Source of the DNA: Hymenoscyphus infarciens
Lineage: Eukaryota; Ascomycota; Leotiomycetes; Helotiales; Helotiaceae
NCBI GenBank assembly: GCA_001414345.1
Contig: LLCB01000568.1
Span: 1 to 21,883, forward strand
Length of the DNA stretch: 21,883 nucleotides
Direction of reading: 5' to 3'
The notes below the pieces were generated by a model that worked only from the letters and a program-made list of their open reading frames with translations, made no database searches and was not told the origin of the DNA. Below are positions 1 through 9,580 of this stretch, one piece after another. The translations under genes were made by a program, and so were the position numbers. The number at the start of each line of letters is the position of its first letter. The first letter of the stretch is position 1.

Positions 1-1320
1 GTACTAATCTTATAGTTATCTTAATATACTTCTTAGTTATATATTAGCTTACTAAGTACTTCTTAAAGAAGCTCTCTATATTCTAGTCCCTATTAGAAAC
101 GCTTAAGTAGTTAGCTATTAACTTTAGAAAGAACTTTTTTATAAGAATATAGGCCTTCTTTTAGTAGGTCTTATCTTTTATTCTATTAAATAATATAAGT
201 ATTAGTAGTATTAGTACTTTTAGTCTTAAATATTCTTTAAGACATACCTACTTCTTAAGTATCTAGAGTTTCCTTTTATCCTTTACTACCTCTACTAGTA
301 CCCCTCTCTAGTTCTTCGTCTTCGCCTTTCTACTAATTATTTAGAGTTCTTAAAAAGCGTTATTAAGCTACTACTTTAAGCTCCTTATTTAGTACTCCTT
401 CTAAGTCCTTTTATATCTCCTTACCTTCCTTAACGCTTCTTTAACCTCTATATTCTACTAGAGCTATACTCTCTCTCTATCTAGCTTCTAGAGTAGCGTT
501 AAGGCCTTTACTATCTTTTAAAGGTCTTTTATAAGTCTCTATACTACTCTCTTAAGTTCTTATATATTTTAGATTATAAGTGTTTCTAAGTAAGAGGCTT
601 CTACTTTAACTAGGATCTTATCTATTAGTTTCTAGCTAAATCTAAACACCTATAGTACCTTTCTCTCTCCTCTTACTTTTATTATAAGAAGTTAAGCTAT
701 ATAGTTTAATCCTAGTAGGTCTAAAGACCTTTACTAGGTTACTACGTTCTTAGTAGAGAAGGTAAGGTTAATTATAGAGTTATAAGAGCCCTCTCTTCTC
801 TATATAGCTTTATTATAAGGTATGTCTCTCTTTAGTACCTATAGTATAGCGAGTTTAAGAATAAGGTCTACGTTCTTATTATATCTTTTATATATATCTT
901 ATAAAGAGTAGTAAGTATTTAAGTTACCTATTATAAGTACTCTTCTTAGTCTCGCTTACTAGAGCATGTCCTTAATTAGTATCTACCTTATCTATAAGTT
1001 ATAGACTAAGTAGACCGTTGTCTTATCTACTCCCTCTCTTATTATTATACTTACCTAGTTCTCGCCTATAGCGTATATCTAGCTTACTTTTAAGTATCTT
1101 TTATATATAAAGAGTACTACTACTCTATCTAACTAGATTATATTATATTTTAAGCTTAAGAAGTAGCTAGAGGAGTCTCTTATACTATTCTACACTAGTT
1201 CTTAGATTACTAATATATTATATTCCTTCTTATAATTTAGAGCTATGTTAAGAGCTTCTAGTATCTTCCTTATATTCTAGTATAGTACTATTATACTTAT
1301 AGTAGTCTTATAAGTAGGGT
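1..1320 (-). pseudogene. LINE ORF2 relic: AP-endonuclease domain and linker
   Basis: This is the relic of the pol-like ORF2, whose N-terminal exonuclease-endonuclease-phosphatase (EEP) domain nicks target DNA for target-primed reverse transcription. Three EEP signatures can be read on the minus strand. At 1213-1196 the codons give Leu-Val-Ile-stop-Glu, which reads IQEP after de-RIP. At 940-899 they give VLIIGNLNTYYSL, which reads as the conserved GDLNAHH-SLW active-site motif. At 781-758 they give NSIINLTF, which reads STIDLTF. From about 195 to 125 a KA-x-IL-x3-KFF-x-K stretch matches the linker before the RT. All differences are C-to-T or G-to-A at CA/TG. The frame carries many stops and is truncated by the window edge. 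Confidence 0.75.
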
Positions 1321-1599
1321 TTAAGTTACTTCTATTTCTTCCTTATTTAGATCCCTTATTATATTAAGAGAGCTTCTTAGTCTCTCTAAGAACTAGGTTA
1401 GATTATTACTATTTATATATTCTACTTTATTTATATCTATTAGTCTCTCTAGTATAGATCCTTATCTCTACCTCTTCCTTAAGCTTTATAAGCCCTCTTT
1501 CTAGCTAAAAGTAAATAGGTAAGGTGTTCTTATCTTACCCTCCTTTAAAAGTCTTTATAGGTTTATAAACATAGTTATCTTATTAAGATATTATTCTCT

Positions 1600-2787
1600 T
1601 ACCTATCTACGATATTACTCTCTTATATAGTACTCCTTTATAAACACTAGGTATCCTTCTCTATAATTCCTATACTTTACTAAGTATTCTTTTAAGTCCT
1701 TCTTACTAGAGTACTCTTCCTTATCCTCTTTATACCTCTTATACGTATACTAGGTATACCTCTTCTCTTATTTATAGAAGTATACTATATACCTCTACTT
1801 TTAGTACTTATAGTACCTCTACGCTACTACCTCTAAGGTGTATCTTTTATATAAGAAGTGTTATACCTCTTATAGTATTCCTCTTATATATAGCCTTCTT
1901 ACTTCTTCTATTATTACTACTTTAAGAATATAGTTCCTTTAAGCTAGTCTCTCTTATCCTTAACACTCTCTATGTCTATTTCCTTATTATATAATCTTTA
2001 ATATCCTTATATTAGAGGCTTAAAAGATACTTTATAGTATACTCTCTATCTTATTCTTAAGTATATTTATTAAAACTCTTTTTATAAGTACTACTAATAT
2101 TCTTACTACTATTACTATTCCTTATCTAAATGCCTTCTTTATCTAGCTATTATCTTATACGTGTCCTACCTACTTCTCTTCCTTAAACCTTATTATAATA
2201 TCTCTACTCTAGAGCTTTTAAGTTACTATTACTCTCGCTCTATATCTACTTATATTTATAGCTTTAATTACTTCCTTTAGTAATAGCTTATTCTTCTCTT
2301 TATCTATCTCTATTACTTAGACTATAATCTCTCTTATATATTTAGCTAGTACTATATATTCCCTTTATAGTATAGTTACTACCTCTCCTTATAGTCCCTC
2401 GGTTCTAGCTCTCTCTACCTACGTTAGGCCACGCTCCTTTATTCCTCTTATCCTCTTAACTATAATAGTAAGCTCTTCTCTTAGAATTCTATACGTAATT
2501 ATATCGTCTCCTCTCTTCTTAGTTCTCTTATACTTAAGTACTTTTCCTACTACTTTAATAATTACTTTAATACCCCTCTTCTCTATTACTAAGTTAAGTA
2601 TTATTTAGATTAGGCTCTTCTCTATTATATCTACGTAGTCTAATACTCCCTTCTATCCTCTTATACTCTACTCTTCTTAGTTCGTTATACTATCTTTATT
2701 AATTACTAGTACTCTAGAGAGGGGAATAGAGGCTCTTTATAAGCCTCTCTTTTTCCTACTACTACTACTACTATAATTATTCGACAT
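1600..2787 (-). pseudogene. LINE ORF1 (gag-like) relic with zinc knuckle
   Basis: This is the relic of the nucleic-acid-binding ORF1 protein of the retrotransposon. The likely start is the ATG at 2787-2785, followed by Ser-Asn-Asn-Tyr and five serines. At 1815-1774 the minus strand reads TAC TAT AAG TAC, then four codons, TAT, four codons, TAT. Undoing RIP at the TA codons gives Cys-x2-Cys-x4-His-x4-Cys, the exact spacing of a retroviral-type zinc knuckle. A second Cys/His cluster follows within about 60 bases (about 1756-1709), which fits the tandem knuckles at the end of ORF1 in this group, though its spacing is less regular. Many stops interrupt the frame, so no protein can be made. The 3' limit is approximate because no original stop can be distinguished from RIP stops. 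Confidence 0.65.
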
Positions 2788-2950
2788 AATTATAGAGTGC
2801 TTTAGTCTCTTTCTAGACTATCTAACGATCGTTTAAACGTATTTCGAGGCTTTTAGAGTTACTTTATTAATTCCTAGTATTTATTAGTTATTAGGATTCT
2901 TAGGAATAGTTAGTATATTCTAATCTTTTAATATATAAGATATAATTTTT

Positions 2951-3024
2951 ACTAGCTATTTATATAAATACTAAACCTTAGTATTACTAGCTATTTAGAA
3001 GATCTCTAGAATCCTAGCTATTTA
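2951..3024 (+). repeat. Three copies of an ACTAGCTATTTA-type repeat
   Basis: ACTAGCTATTTA occurs at 2951-2962 and 2986-2997, and a one-base variant (CCTAGCTATTTA) at 3013-3024. The spacings are 35 and 27 bases. They lie about 160-240 bases upstream of the putative LINE ORF1 start. A role as 5'-UTR or promoter repeats of that element is only an inference. Confidence 0.45.
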
Positions 3025-3107
3025 AGAATAGTATTATAATAGTCTAATTCTAAGCTAAATTAAAATCGAAATAAAAAGTAATAATAAGCTTAAAAGAGAT
3101 ATTATAA

Positions 3108-3275
3108 AAGCTATTACTAGTAAAGAAGAGTTTTTCCTTTTTATATAATAGTATAAAATATATACTATAAGAGAAGAGGTATATAGGAGTACGTTTAAGA
3201 CTAAATAACGTATATAAATACTAAGTACTAATATAAAAGAAAAGGAAAAACTATTCTTCTTCTATACTAAGTATA
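3108..3275. repeat. Imperfect inverted repeat, about 168 bp
   Basis: The arms near 3122-3165 and 3202-3262 are reverse complements with small gaps. The core pair is GAGTTTTTCCTTTT on the left and AAAAGGAAAAACTATTC on the right, and similarity continues inward and outward. It could be a small foldback element or MITE remnant, but AT-rich DNA also produces weak palindromes by chance. Confidence 0.35.
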
Positions 3276-4540
3276 AACATCTATATATAAGAGGTTAGAG
3301 ACTACTAAGTTCTAATAAAAATAATAACCGAGTTCTTTCTAATATAGCTACTAAAATAATAAGAGCTTTAAAGCTAAATATATAAGACCTTAAAGCGAAA
3401 TATATAATATCTAATCTTTACTTTCTTTAGTACCTTCCTTCTTATAAGTTATAGAGATATTAGTAGTTTTACAAATACTGATAATTTAGAATAGCGTGCT
3501 ATTATATTACTTTTAACCTCGGAAGTAATCTTAAAAACTAAAATATAAAGAAATCTCTACCTCTATCTAGCTCTAGGCTTAACTTTTCCTAATCCTTTTC
3601 TCTTCGTTATTATAAGCCTTAAGTACTATTAAAGAAATAAACCTAGGTTATTAGAAAGAAAATTAATAAAGTAGATAAGGTAGAGTATTAGATAGTTCTA
3701 TATTAATTAATAGCTAGGTAATTATTAAATAGTTATTAAATATAAGCTACTATTATATCTTATTTCTAATTTCATTCTACTACTCTTTAACTCACCTATT
3801 TACCTAGAAACAACTTCAAAATATATAAGTAGCCTATCGAAGAAAAGGGATATATAATAAGAGTAAAACTACTAAGAGAAGAAAAATACTAGTAAAGAGA
3901 AATAGCTATATAGAATAAGTAGGACATATAATAATAAGCTTTACTCGCTAAAAGATTTAGTAGAAAGAGATTTTTTTATACTATATAAGACGCGGAGAAT
4001 ATAACGTTAGAGATTAAATATTTTTCGTAGCTTCTATTACTAATCTTAACGCTAATTTCAACGCTAATTAATTCTATATATAGAAAGGAAGTTTTATATT
4101 CTAAAATATAAAGATAGTTAAGCTACTATGTTTATCTATTAAACTAACTTATATTATTTAATTAGAGCTTCTTAAAATAAAAGTAACTTAAGGATTCTTA
4201 AAATATAAAAGTTCTTATAAGTTATATACTCGATTTCTCTCTCTCTTCTCTCTTAAAAAAAAAGTATAATATAATACAAAAAAGAATTAAAAAATGAAAA
4301 AGAATATATCTCTATCTCTATCTCTCTTTTCCAAAAAAAAAAACTTAAAAATCCATAGTTGTTTTTTTAAAGAAAGCTCTACTTATATAAAGATTAGAAA
4401 GATATCCAAAGAATCTCCGAGGTGCCTTGTGCCTTTCTGTTAATAACTCTACGATGTATATTATATATATTATGTATACTTCGTTCTAGGACCTAACTAC
4501 CTCGTGGTGGACTTTGTAAAAGTGGTAGTACCTGATTAAA

Positions 4541-4568
4541 TACTGGATACTGGATACTCTGGATACTG
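4541..4568 (+). repeat. Short imperfect GGATACT tandem repeat
   Basis: The stretch contains TACTGGATACTGGATACT, then CTGGATACTG: four TACT units, the later three preceded by GGA. It lies just inside the normal-composition island. No function is evident. Confidence 0.5.
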
Positions 4569-4947
4569 AAGACTCGTCGCGTCGTGATACTTTTCATACT
4601 GTGGGACTAAATTTGATCTTGATTGTTCTAGAACACTAGGGTCATTATAGGTAGGAATCACGACAAAGAAGAGGAGGCAAGGAGTATGGAGAGGCCGCAG
4701 TAAAATATGTCGCAAAGGCGAGAAAGGCAAGGCAAGTTAATTCACATCAAGAGAAGACGAAAGGTCTTTTTAAAATCAAGCATTGAATTTTTTGCAACCC
4801 ATAAAAATGTATTGCTTCATGGCAAACATTAAGGTTTAAATATTTACATTGAAAAAGCTCCTCTCCTTCCCGAGATTGTGAAGGAAAAAAGTGAGTGAAT
4901 GCACCTGGCACCCTAAAAACCAAAACACATGGCCTCCCCATGATGAT

Positions 4948-4953
4948 TTATTT
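4948..4953 (-). promoter_or_regulatory. Candidate poly(A) signal of the DPBB gene
   Basis: AATAAA is present on the minus strand about 180 bases downstream of the stop codon at 5132. The distance suits a fungal 3' UTR, but fungal poly(A) signals are loose, so this is a weak call. Confidence 0.3.
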
Positions 4954-5131
4954 TTACGCCAGATGCTTGGTAGATGCCACCCTGATTTTGTCGCAATCAT
5001 ATTCCCAAAAGTGATGCCTGTACCCCAAAATGAAACTCGTATACGTCGAAACCATGCCGACTATGATTCTTTGATTGATCAAGAGAGATCCACTCTCTAT
5101 GAAGGTTCGTCAAGGCAGAGAAATGGGAAAC

Positions 5132-6058
5132 CTAGTTGAAGTACCATTTGGTGTTGGTACGACCAATGTTCGTGTAGTCGGTAGTCAAGGCCTTGAAGGC
5201 AGCGTGTGACAAGTCGAGACCCTCAATGGCGCAGCTTGGGCATTTGTCGACAATTCTGGCGACAACCGAAGCTCCGTTGTAGGTGACAGTGATGGTCTTG
5301 TCACAGTATGGGTTGCCATTGGAAACGGATCCCATCAAGAGAGAGGACATGGCGACGACTGGTTCGGTGGTACCATCTGGTTGAGTTCCGCAAGCAGTAA
5401 GACCATCGATATCATAGTAACTGGTTGATCCTGTGCATGGAGAATCCTTGGTACATTTGCCATATGCGTTGCTACCACCCGAAGACGAACCCGAACCGGA
5501 GCTTGAAACTGGTGCTGGAGCTGCTGAAGTGGTTGGAGTTTGAACGACTGGCGCAATAGTTGAGGATGGAACGACAACTGGAGCGATGCTCTCGACCTTT
5601 GGAGCAACAGATTCGACAGATTGGACAGAGACTGGGGCTGGGGTGGAGGTTGTAGTTGGAGCGGCAGATGTGGTTGGAACTTGAACGACTGGAGCGACGG
5701 AGAGCGAAGCGACAGAAACTTGAGTCGAGGAGGCGACTGGAGCTACGACGCTGCTGGCCTGAGAAGAAGGCTCAAAGAATTGTGCTCCTTCTTCCTGGGA
5801 AGAAGATGCGACTGGGGCAGCCGAGGGAACGACTGGCTTGGCTGACGAGACTGGAGGAACAAGGCTGCTGGCTGGCTCTTGACCTTCCGTTACCCAGATG
5901 GTGGTGGTCACGCCGACAGTGGTGGTGGTTGAGACCATCTCGGTGACAATAACCATTGGGGGTTCTGCCTTCTTTGCATGCTTGTGTGCGTGGCCGTGGG
6001 GTTGCGCAACTGCTGCGACAGCGAAGAGGGACGCGGCGGCGAAGATTGAGGATTTCAT
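5132..6058 (-). CDS. Secreted protein with Ser/Pro/Val-rich linker and C-terminal DPBB (RlpA/Asp f 7-like) domain
   Basis: This 308-residue single-exon protein is the one clear intact gene. Residues 1-18 (MKSSIFAAASLFAVAAVA) are a typical signal peptide. A His/Lys patch (HGHAHKHAKK, 21-30), a Thr-rich segment (43-57) and a long Ser/Pro/Val/Ala linker (about 62-197) follow, the linker probably O-glycosylated. It contains a duplicated module, VAPVVQVPTTSAAP (121-134) and IAPVVQTPTTSAAP (168-181). Residues 199-308 match the double-psi beta-barrel of fungal RlpA/expansin-like and Asp f 7-like proteins: six cysteines (202, 208, 223, 252, 273, 276), SYYD, TACG and ARIVDKCPSC-x5-LDLS with Asp271 and Asp282. 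Such proteins are secreted or wall-associated; most have no proven enzymatic activity. The start is chosen because the signal peptide begins at this ATG, in a CAATCATG context. Codon use is normal, with no RIP damage. A wall-modifying, allergen-like or effector role is inference. Confidence 0.93.
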   Translation of the reverse strand: MKSSIFAAASLFAVAAVAQPHGHAHKHAKKAEPPMVIVTEMVSTTTTVGVTTTIWVTEGQEPASSLVPPVSSAKPVVPSAAPVASSSQEEGAQFFEPSSQASSVVAPVASSTQVSVASLSVAPVVQVPTTSAAPTTTSTPAPVSVQSVESVAPKVESIAPVVVPSSTIAPVVQTPTTSAAPAPVSSSGSGSSSGGSNAYGKCTKDSPCTGSTSYYDIDGLTACGTQPDGTTEPVVAMSSLLMGSVSNGNPYCDKTITVTYNGASVVARIVDKCPSCAIEGLDLSHAAFKALTTDYTNIGRTNTKWYFN

Positions 6059-6200
6059 GATTGTTCTTTTTTTGTGTTGTATAAACCGGGGAACGTTGAA
6101 ATGGCCGAGAAGGAGTTTAAAAGATCGAGTAGTCTTGTTGGGTATCTAGGTTGGCTCGAAAAATCGTCTAGCGACTAGATTGAATGAAGTCTGGGAGGGG
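6059..6200 (-). promoter_or_regulatory. Putative core promoter and 5' UTR of the DPBB gene
   Basis: Reading away from the start codon on the minus strand, the leader contains A-runs just before the ATG, then TTTATA near 6084-6079. A TATA-like TTTTAAA lies at 6122-6116, about 60 bases upstream of the ATG. No mapped transcription start is available, so the limits are a guess. Confidence 0.35.
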
Positions 6201-8100
6201 GGGAAATTGGTTGGCCTTGGTGCGAGAGCTAAAAGGTTGGAGGTCGTTGGAAAAGAAGGTGGTTGAGAAGCGATATCTCAAGAGTGTGAGTCTAGTATGA
6301 TCAAAGAATGAATGAAGCAGGCCTAGGCTGATGCAATTTGCGATGAGAGCAAGAAAGAATGTGGTTGTTGTTGGGGGAGGATAAAGAGTGTTTAAAGGGA
6401 GGGAGGAAGAGCCGGACTTTTTGAGCAAAGATCAGTGGCTGAACGACAAGGGAGGGCTAGAGCGAGTGGCCCTTGCTAGGATCTCGGGGTGGGCGACTTT
6501 GACCCACCCTGACCACGCTACTGCACACTAGGTGAGTGATCCCTGCTGGGTGGACGAAGAGCTAAATATAAGTGGAGTTGTGGCTTTTTAAAGAGGGGTA
6601 TTTTCGTTTTCCTTGGCAGGCGGCGACGGGCTTGCTTTTGGTCTCGTTTTGGTGCAGGCTGGCAGCTGTGCAGCTGGGGGATGGTTGGCATGAGCGGTGT
6701 CACTCAGGGGAAAAGGTCAGAGAAGGTTGGGGACCCATGAGAAGAATAGAAGAATTCAGGAACAGGCGAGCACCCGCTGATGATGTGCTGGGAGATGCGT
6801 TGCACTGACTCTCTGTCTGCCCACTCTCCAGCTGGCCACCGTGTGCGTGCTGTGCTGCGGGAGGCAGGTGCAGGCTCTTCAGCAAACACACATCACTCGA
6901 ATCATCGTCACTGGATTCTATCATGACCACTGACACCGGACCAATCGTGCGACGAGCGACCCCTCTCTGTCGTGTCCTGTCCTGCCACGATAAGAAGCAA
7001 TTATCTCGTGCCACGCTGCTCCCTTCACTAAGCTGCGCTGCGCTGCTATACTATCCATGGATACCTTAGCTTAGGGTACGGACTAATAGAATAGAGACGT
7101 CACGTTCATCTCTTCTCTCATTTCAATGACCATGACCATTCGTCTTCGTTGCTCAGCCACCAAGTCGTCCGAAGACAGACTTTCAAATCGGGAGAATGGT
7201 TCCCTGCAAACAAGGGCTCGCCCGCCCCCGAGCAGCCAATTGTGGAGCGATGAACACCAAAGCCCAAGCTTCCAATTTTAATTGTCAAAACAAATACCCA
7301 TCACCATCTAGGCGGGAGTCCAAGCCAGCCCAAGAAACAAGATGGCGATCTGCCAAAGAATGGAGAAAGGAAAGTGCGGTGATTTCACAAAGTTGTGCAC
7401 TCTTCCATTCTCCGCGCTTCAGCAGTAGGTCAACAATGAACATACGGGCCAAACCCCTTGGGCTTAGGGATACCCGGGTCAGCCCTCCGCGGTTTCAAAA
7501 CAACGCCCCAATGAAAAAATCTGATCCCCGGCGTCTCTACTCTTGGTTCAGAGTCGGACGAATCGGCAGTGGGGAATCAATTCTCATCACCTGAATCTCG
7601 TCCCAAAATGTTGGTGACGAAAGGTCCAATTCAATTGGAAGCCATTCGTCAACAAAAGGTCCACAACATACACCATCACATCAATAGAACACTCGAGAGT
7701 CGAGAATCCAAAAAAAATGCCTCAGCTAAAGGAACTCATTTTCCGATGGTTTTTCGTAGCGTGGCTCGTTTCCATGCAGTAGCACTTGAGCCTACCAAAC
7801 CAAGTGGTTGTTTACTAAACCCCCTACGGAGGTAGTTGGGTTAATTTTTCGCTAGTCTTGACACCCTTAACTACTGCATTACGCGTATCGTCTGAAAGAG
7901 TTTTCAGTCTGCAGCACCGGCTTCCACGACGGGAAACTCTGAAGTTTGGTGGTACAACCTGGAACAATTATCACGAGCCTCGCACGTGGGTGGCTGGCAG
8001 GAGCCGAATTGCATGTCGCACCACAGTACATGCACGTCAAAGTTGGGGAACTGTGATACTTTAGAAAATACGATTACTACTTTCGTAACATCCCTCTGCT
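6201..8100. other. Normal-composition DNA with no supported gene
   Basis: About 1.9 kb of normal base composition. Open frames of 61-132 codons occur on both strands, but none shows a domain, a signal peptide or consistent codon bias, and none extends through convincing splice sites. The part near 6200-7000 may be distal regulatory DNA of the DPBB gene. A perfect 7-bp hairpin lies at 6487-6509. A spliced short gene cannot be excluded. Confidence 0.5.
6487..6509. other. GC-rich hairpin, 7-bp stem
   Basis: GGGTGGG (6487-6493) and CCCACCC (6503-6509) are perfect reverse complements around a 9-base loop. The site is about 430 bases upstream of the DPBB start. It might bind a zinc-cluster or C2H2 regulator as an inverted site, but this is speculation. 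Confidence 0.35.
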
Positions 8101-9260
8101 TAGATGTGTGTTGTAGAACTAGGTGTAATTAATTCATCTCGGTATCCGTTTTAAGGTTTTAATAGGAGTCTTCTTCTCAATTAGGTAGATATGCTTACCT
8201 TTCGGTTGTCTTGTCGTCTAGACTCTGAAGGAAGAAGAAGGATTGCAGAAATCATGTCCGAGTAGGTGGTGTCCCTGACAAGTTGAACCTTGGGCGAATC
8301 GTTGTTACTTACTTTCTGGTTAGATGGATGATGGCATTCCATTTCACGATACTGACGGATGAGGAGTTGTCATTAAGTTAAATCTATGCCTATTCCATTC
8401 CTCTGTCTCTTTTCTTTTAAAGATTAACGTCGGAATTTGAGGCTTGATCTTTCTGGTTTTTGATTAGAGAGGATGGTATGTATCTTCTCTTTAGAAACGG
8501 TGAGGTTACTTCTTAATTCTCTTACTAGCCTCGTAGTAGACCTTGAAAGTGGCAGTCAAGCTCATTGTTCTTATTACGATTACCAAGTCCTTTGGGTTAA
8601 GATAATTAACCTTGAGTGTTCGAAAACACACTTGGGGTAATATTCTAAAGTACCCTAGATGTTTGGAATAATTTCTTTGAATAACCCTGAGAGATCTGGA
8701 ACAGCGAGAGGTAGACAGGGGAGGTGCGGAGTAGATGTATTTACTACCGCTTTTAATGTCCATCGCGACGAGCCAGCGAATACCTGATTTTTTTTCTCTT
8801 AAATCAACGCTCGTCGCACTTGTGTAATTTTAAAGTTCTACTCTATCTCAATTACTCGAGTCGACGGTAAATAAGACAGAGCGAGATATTAAGTGATGAA
8901 GACATTTACAAGTGTTCGCTAAACCCGGCGACGCATTTTATCACCCTCGAATAAAATAGTAAAAAGGACTCTAAGGGGACAAGTCAGGTTCTCGTAGCAA
9001 GAGAAGAAATAAGTTATAAAGCCTTATGACCTTAAACCTCCCCTTTTCGTTGCTTCTAATCCCTCTTCTAATTCGCAACGCAAAAAATACTACCTTAACC
9101 TAGAAAAGAAACTCCAAAAAAATGTATTAGTCTAGTGCCCTTCCTATACTATAAACTCCTAGCCTCTAAACTCAAATCCCTCGTATAAACACGTTCCTTA
9201 ACCTCTCTCTCCTCCTCTCTCTTTATATACATAGTCACATCCTTACACCCATCCCTCACA
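8101..9260. other. Mildly degraded DNA without a supported gene
   Basis: Composition is intermediate between the island and the RIP blocks. An 85-codon minus-strand frame at 8506-8763 has no recognisable domain. The only feature I can support is the 5S-like fragment near 8773-8795. Confidence 0.45.
8773..8795 (+). pseudogene. Possible 3' fragment of a 5S rRNA gene with T-run
   Basis: CCAGCGAATACCTG (8773-8786) is identical to 14 bases of the intact 5S gene in this window (13410-13423). It is followed almost at once by eight Ts, as a Pol III gene would be. The bases just upstream (GCGACGAG) resemble the GTGACGAC seen in other fungal 5S genes. The rest of the 5S sequence is missing. A dead 5S fragment is plausible, but a chance 14-base match is not ruled out. 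Confidence 0.35.
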
Positions 9261-9269
9261 CTCCTATAG

Positions 9270-9580
9270 TTCCTTCTATTATCCTCTCGCTCTCTACTAA
9301 GTACTCGTGACATCCTCTTAAATACAGGCTTAGGTAATAATATCCGCCATATAGAATTCACCATTGTCATTACTGCATTTTACAGTTGCGCCGCAGACGT
9401 CGAGGATTTAACCTTTAAGCTTGTTACACACGCTGCCGACGAGGTTGTCTACTAAGGTATAGCTAGGACGCGGAGGTCGACGGTTTTCATGAGCATTCTA
9501 GAGGATCCTTGGCAGGAGTTTGCGCTGGTGGTGGCGGCGTGAGCGAGGATGGAAAAGAGGGTTGTGGTTAAGAAATGCAT
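9270..9580 (-). pseudogene. Broken small secreted protein gene
   Basis: The ATG at 9580 opens a 42-codon frame (to 9452) that begins MHFLTTTLFSILAHAATTSA, a good signal peptide, followed by NSCQGSS. The frame then stops at two consecutive TAG codons. A second frame, shifted by one register and running from about 9497 downwards, reads TLVDNLVGSVCNKLKG, stop, ILDVCGATVKC, then SNDNGEFYMADIIT, stop, ACI, stop. It has the alternating hydrophobic and cysteine-bearing look of a small secreted fungal protein. All its early internal stops are TAA in a context where CAA would be natural. A frameshift or lost intron near 9455-9500 plus RIP-like mutations would explain the wreck. The family is not recognised. 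Originally it probably encoded about 100-115 residues. Confidence 0.5.

Larger units (their letters stand above)
1..2787 (-). mobile_element. RIP-degraded Tad1/I-like non-LTR retrotransposon, 5' part
   Basis: Read on the minus strand, this block still shows the order of parts of a fungal LINE: an ATG followed by a serine run at 2787, a CCHC zinc knuckle near 1815-1774, then AP-endonuclease motifs from about 1300 to 750, then the linker that precedes the reverse transcriptase near 130. The frame is riddled with TAA and TAG. These become Gln or Trp codons, and conserved residues reappear, if TA is read back as CA or TG, as expected after RIP. CA and TG are almost absent from the block and the plus strand is pyrimidine-rich. 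The element runs off the left edge, so RT, any RNase H domain and the 3' end are not visible. Assignment to the Tad1/I group rests on motif order and wording; the exact clade is inferred. Confidence 0.8.
2788..4330. repeat. RIP-degraded AT-rich DNA, family unassigned
   Basis: Composition is as extreme as in the retrotransposon block, with CA and TG rare and stops in every frame. It may include the 5' untranslated region of the LINE, since the putative ORF1 start lies at 2787. It also holds a triple short repeat (2951-3024) and a 168-bp imperfect inverted repeat (3108-3275). Near 3765-3815 some CA dinucleotides survive, so more than one sequence of different age is probably joined here. The block ends in A-runs and CT-repeats around 4250-4345. 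No gene can be supported. Confidence 0.6.
4331..5131. other. Gene-free flank and 3' region of the DPBB gene
   Basis: Here composition changes from RIP-degraded to normal. No coding sequence is supported. Short open frames on both strands have no recognisable domain. The part next to 5132 is the 3' untranslated region of the minus-strand DPBB gene. A four-fold GGATACT-like repeat lies at 4541-4568. Confidence 0.55.

Noticed and set aside
4536..5139. Short frames of 64-82 codons downstream of the DPBB gene
   Set aside because: No homology-like features; they lie in the 3' region and overlap one another on opposite strands.
5335..6149. Several 74-96 codon frames on both strands overlapping the DPBB gene
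   Set aside because: They are shadows of the repetitive Ser/Pro/Val linker codons and contain no domain.
6700..7014. 104-codon minus-strand frame
   Set aside because: No signal peptide or domain, low-complexity composition, and overlapping frames on both strands; likely chance in GC-normal DNA.
7196..8064. Three successive plus-strand frames of 132, 88 and 68 codons
   Set aside because: They are in different registers, lack convincing splice junctions and show no family motif.
9450..9580. Broken secreted gene as a KP4-type killer protein
   Set aside because: Only a short Cys-x-Gly-Ser-Ser stretch is shared; the rest does not support the family, so no name was given.
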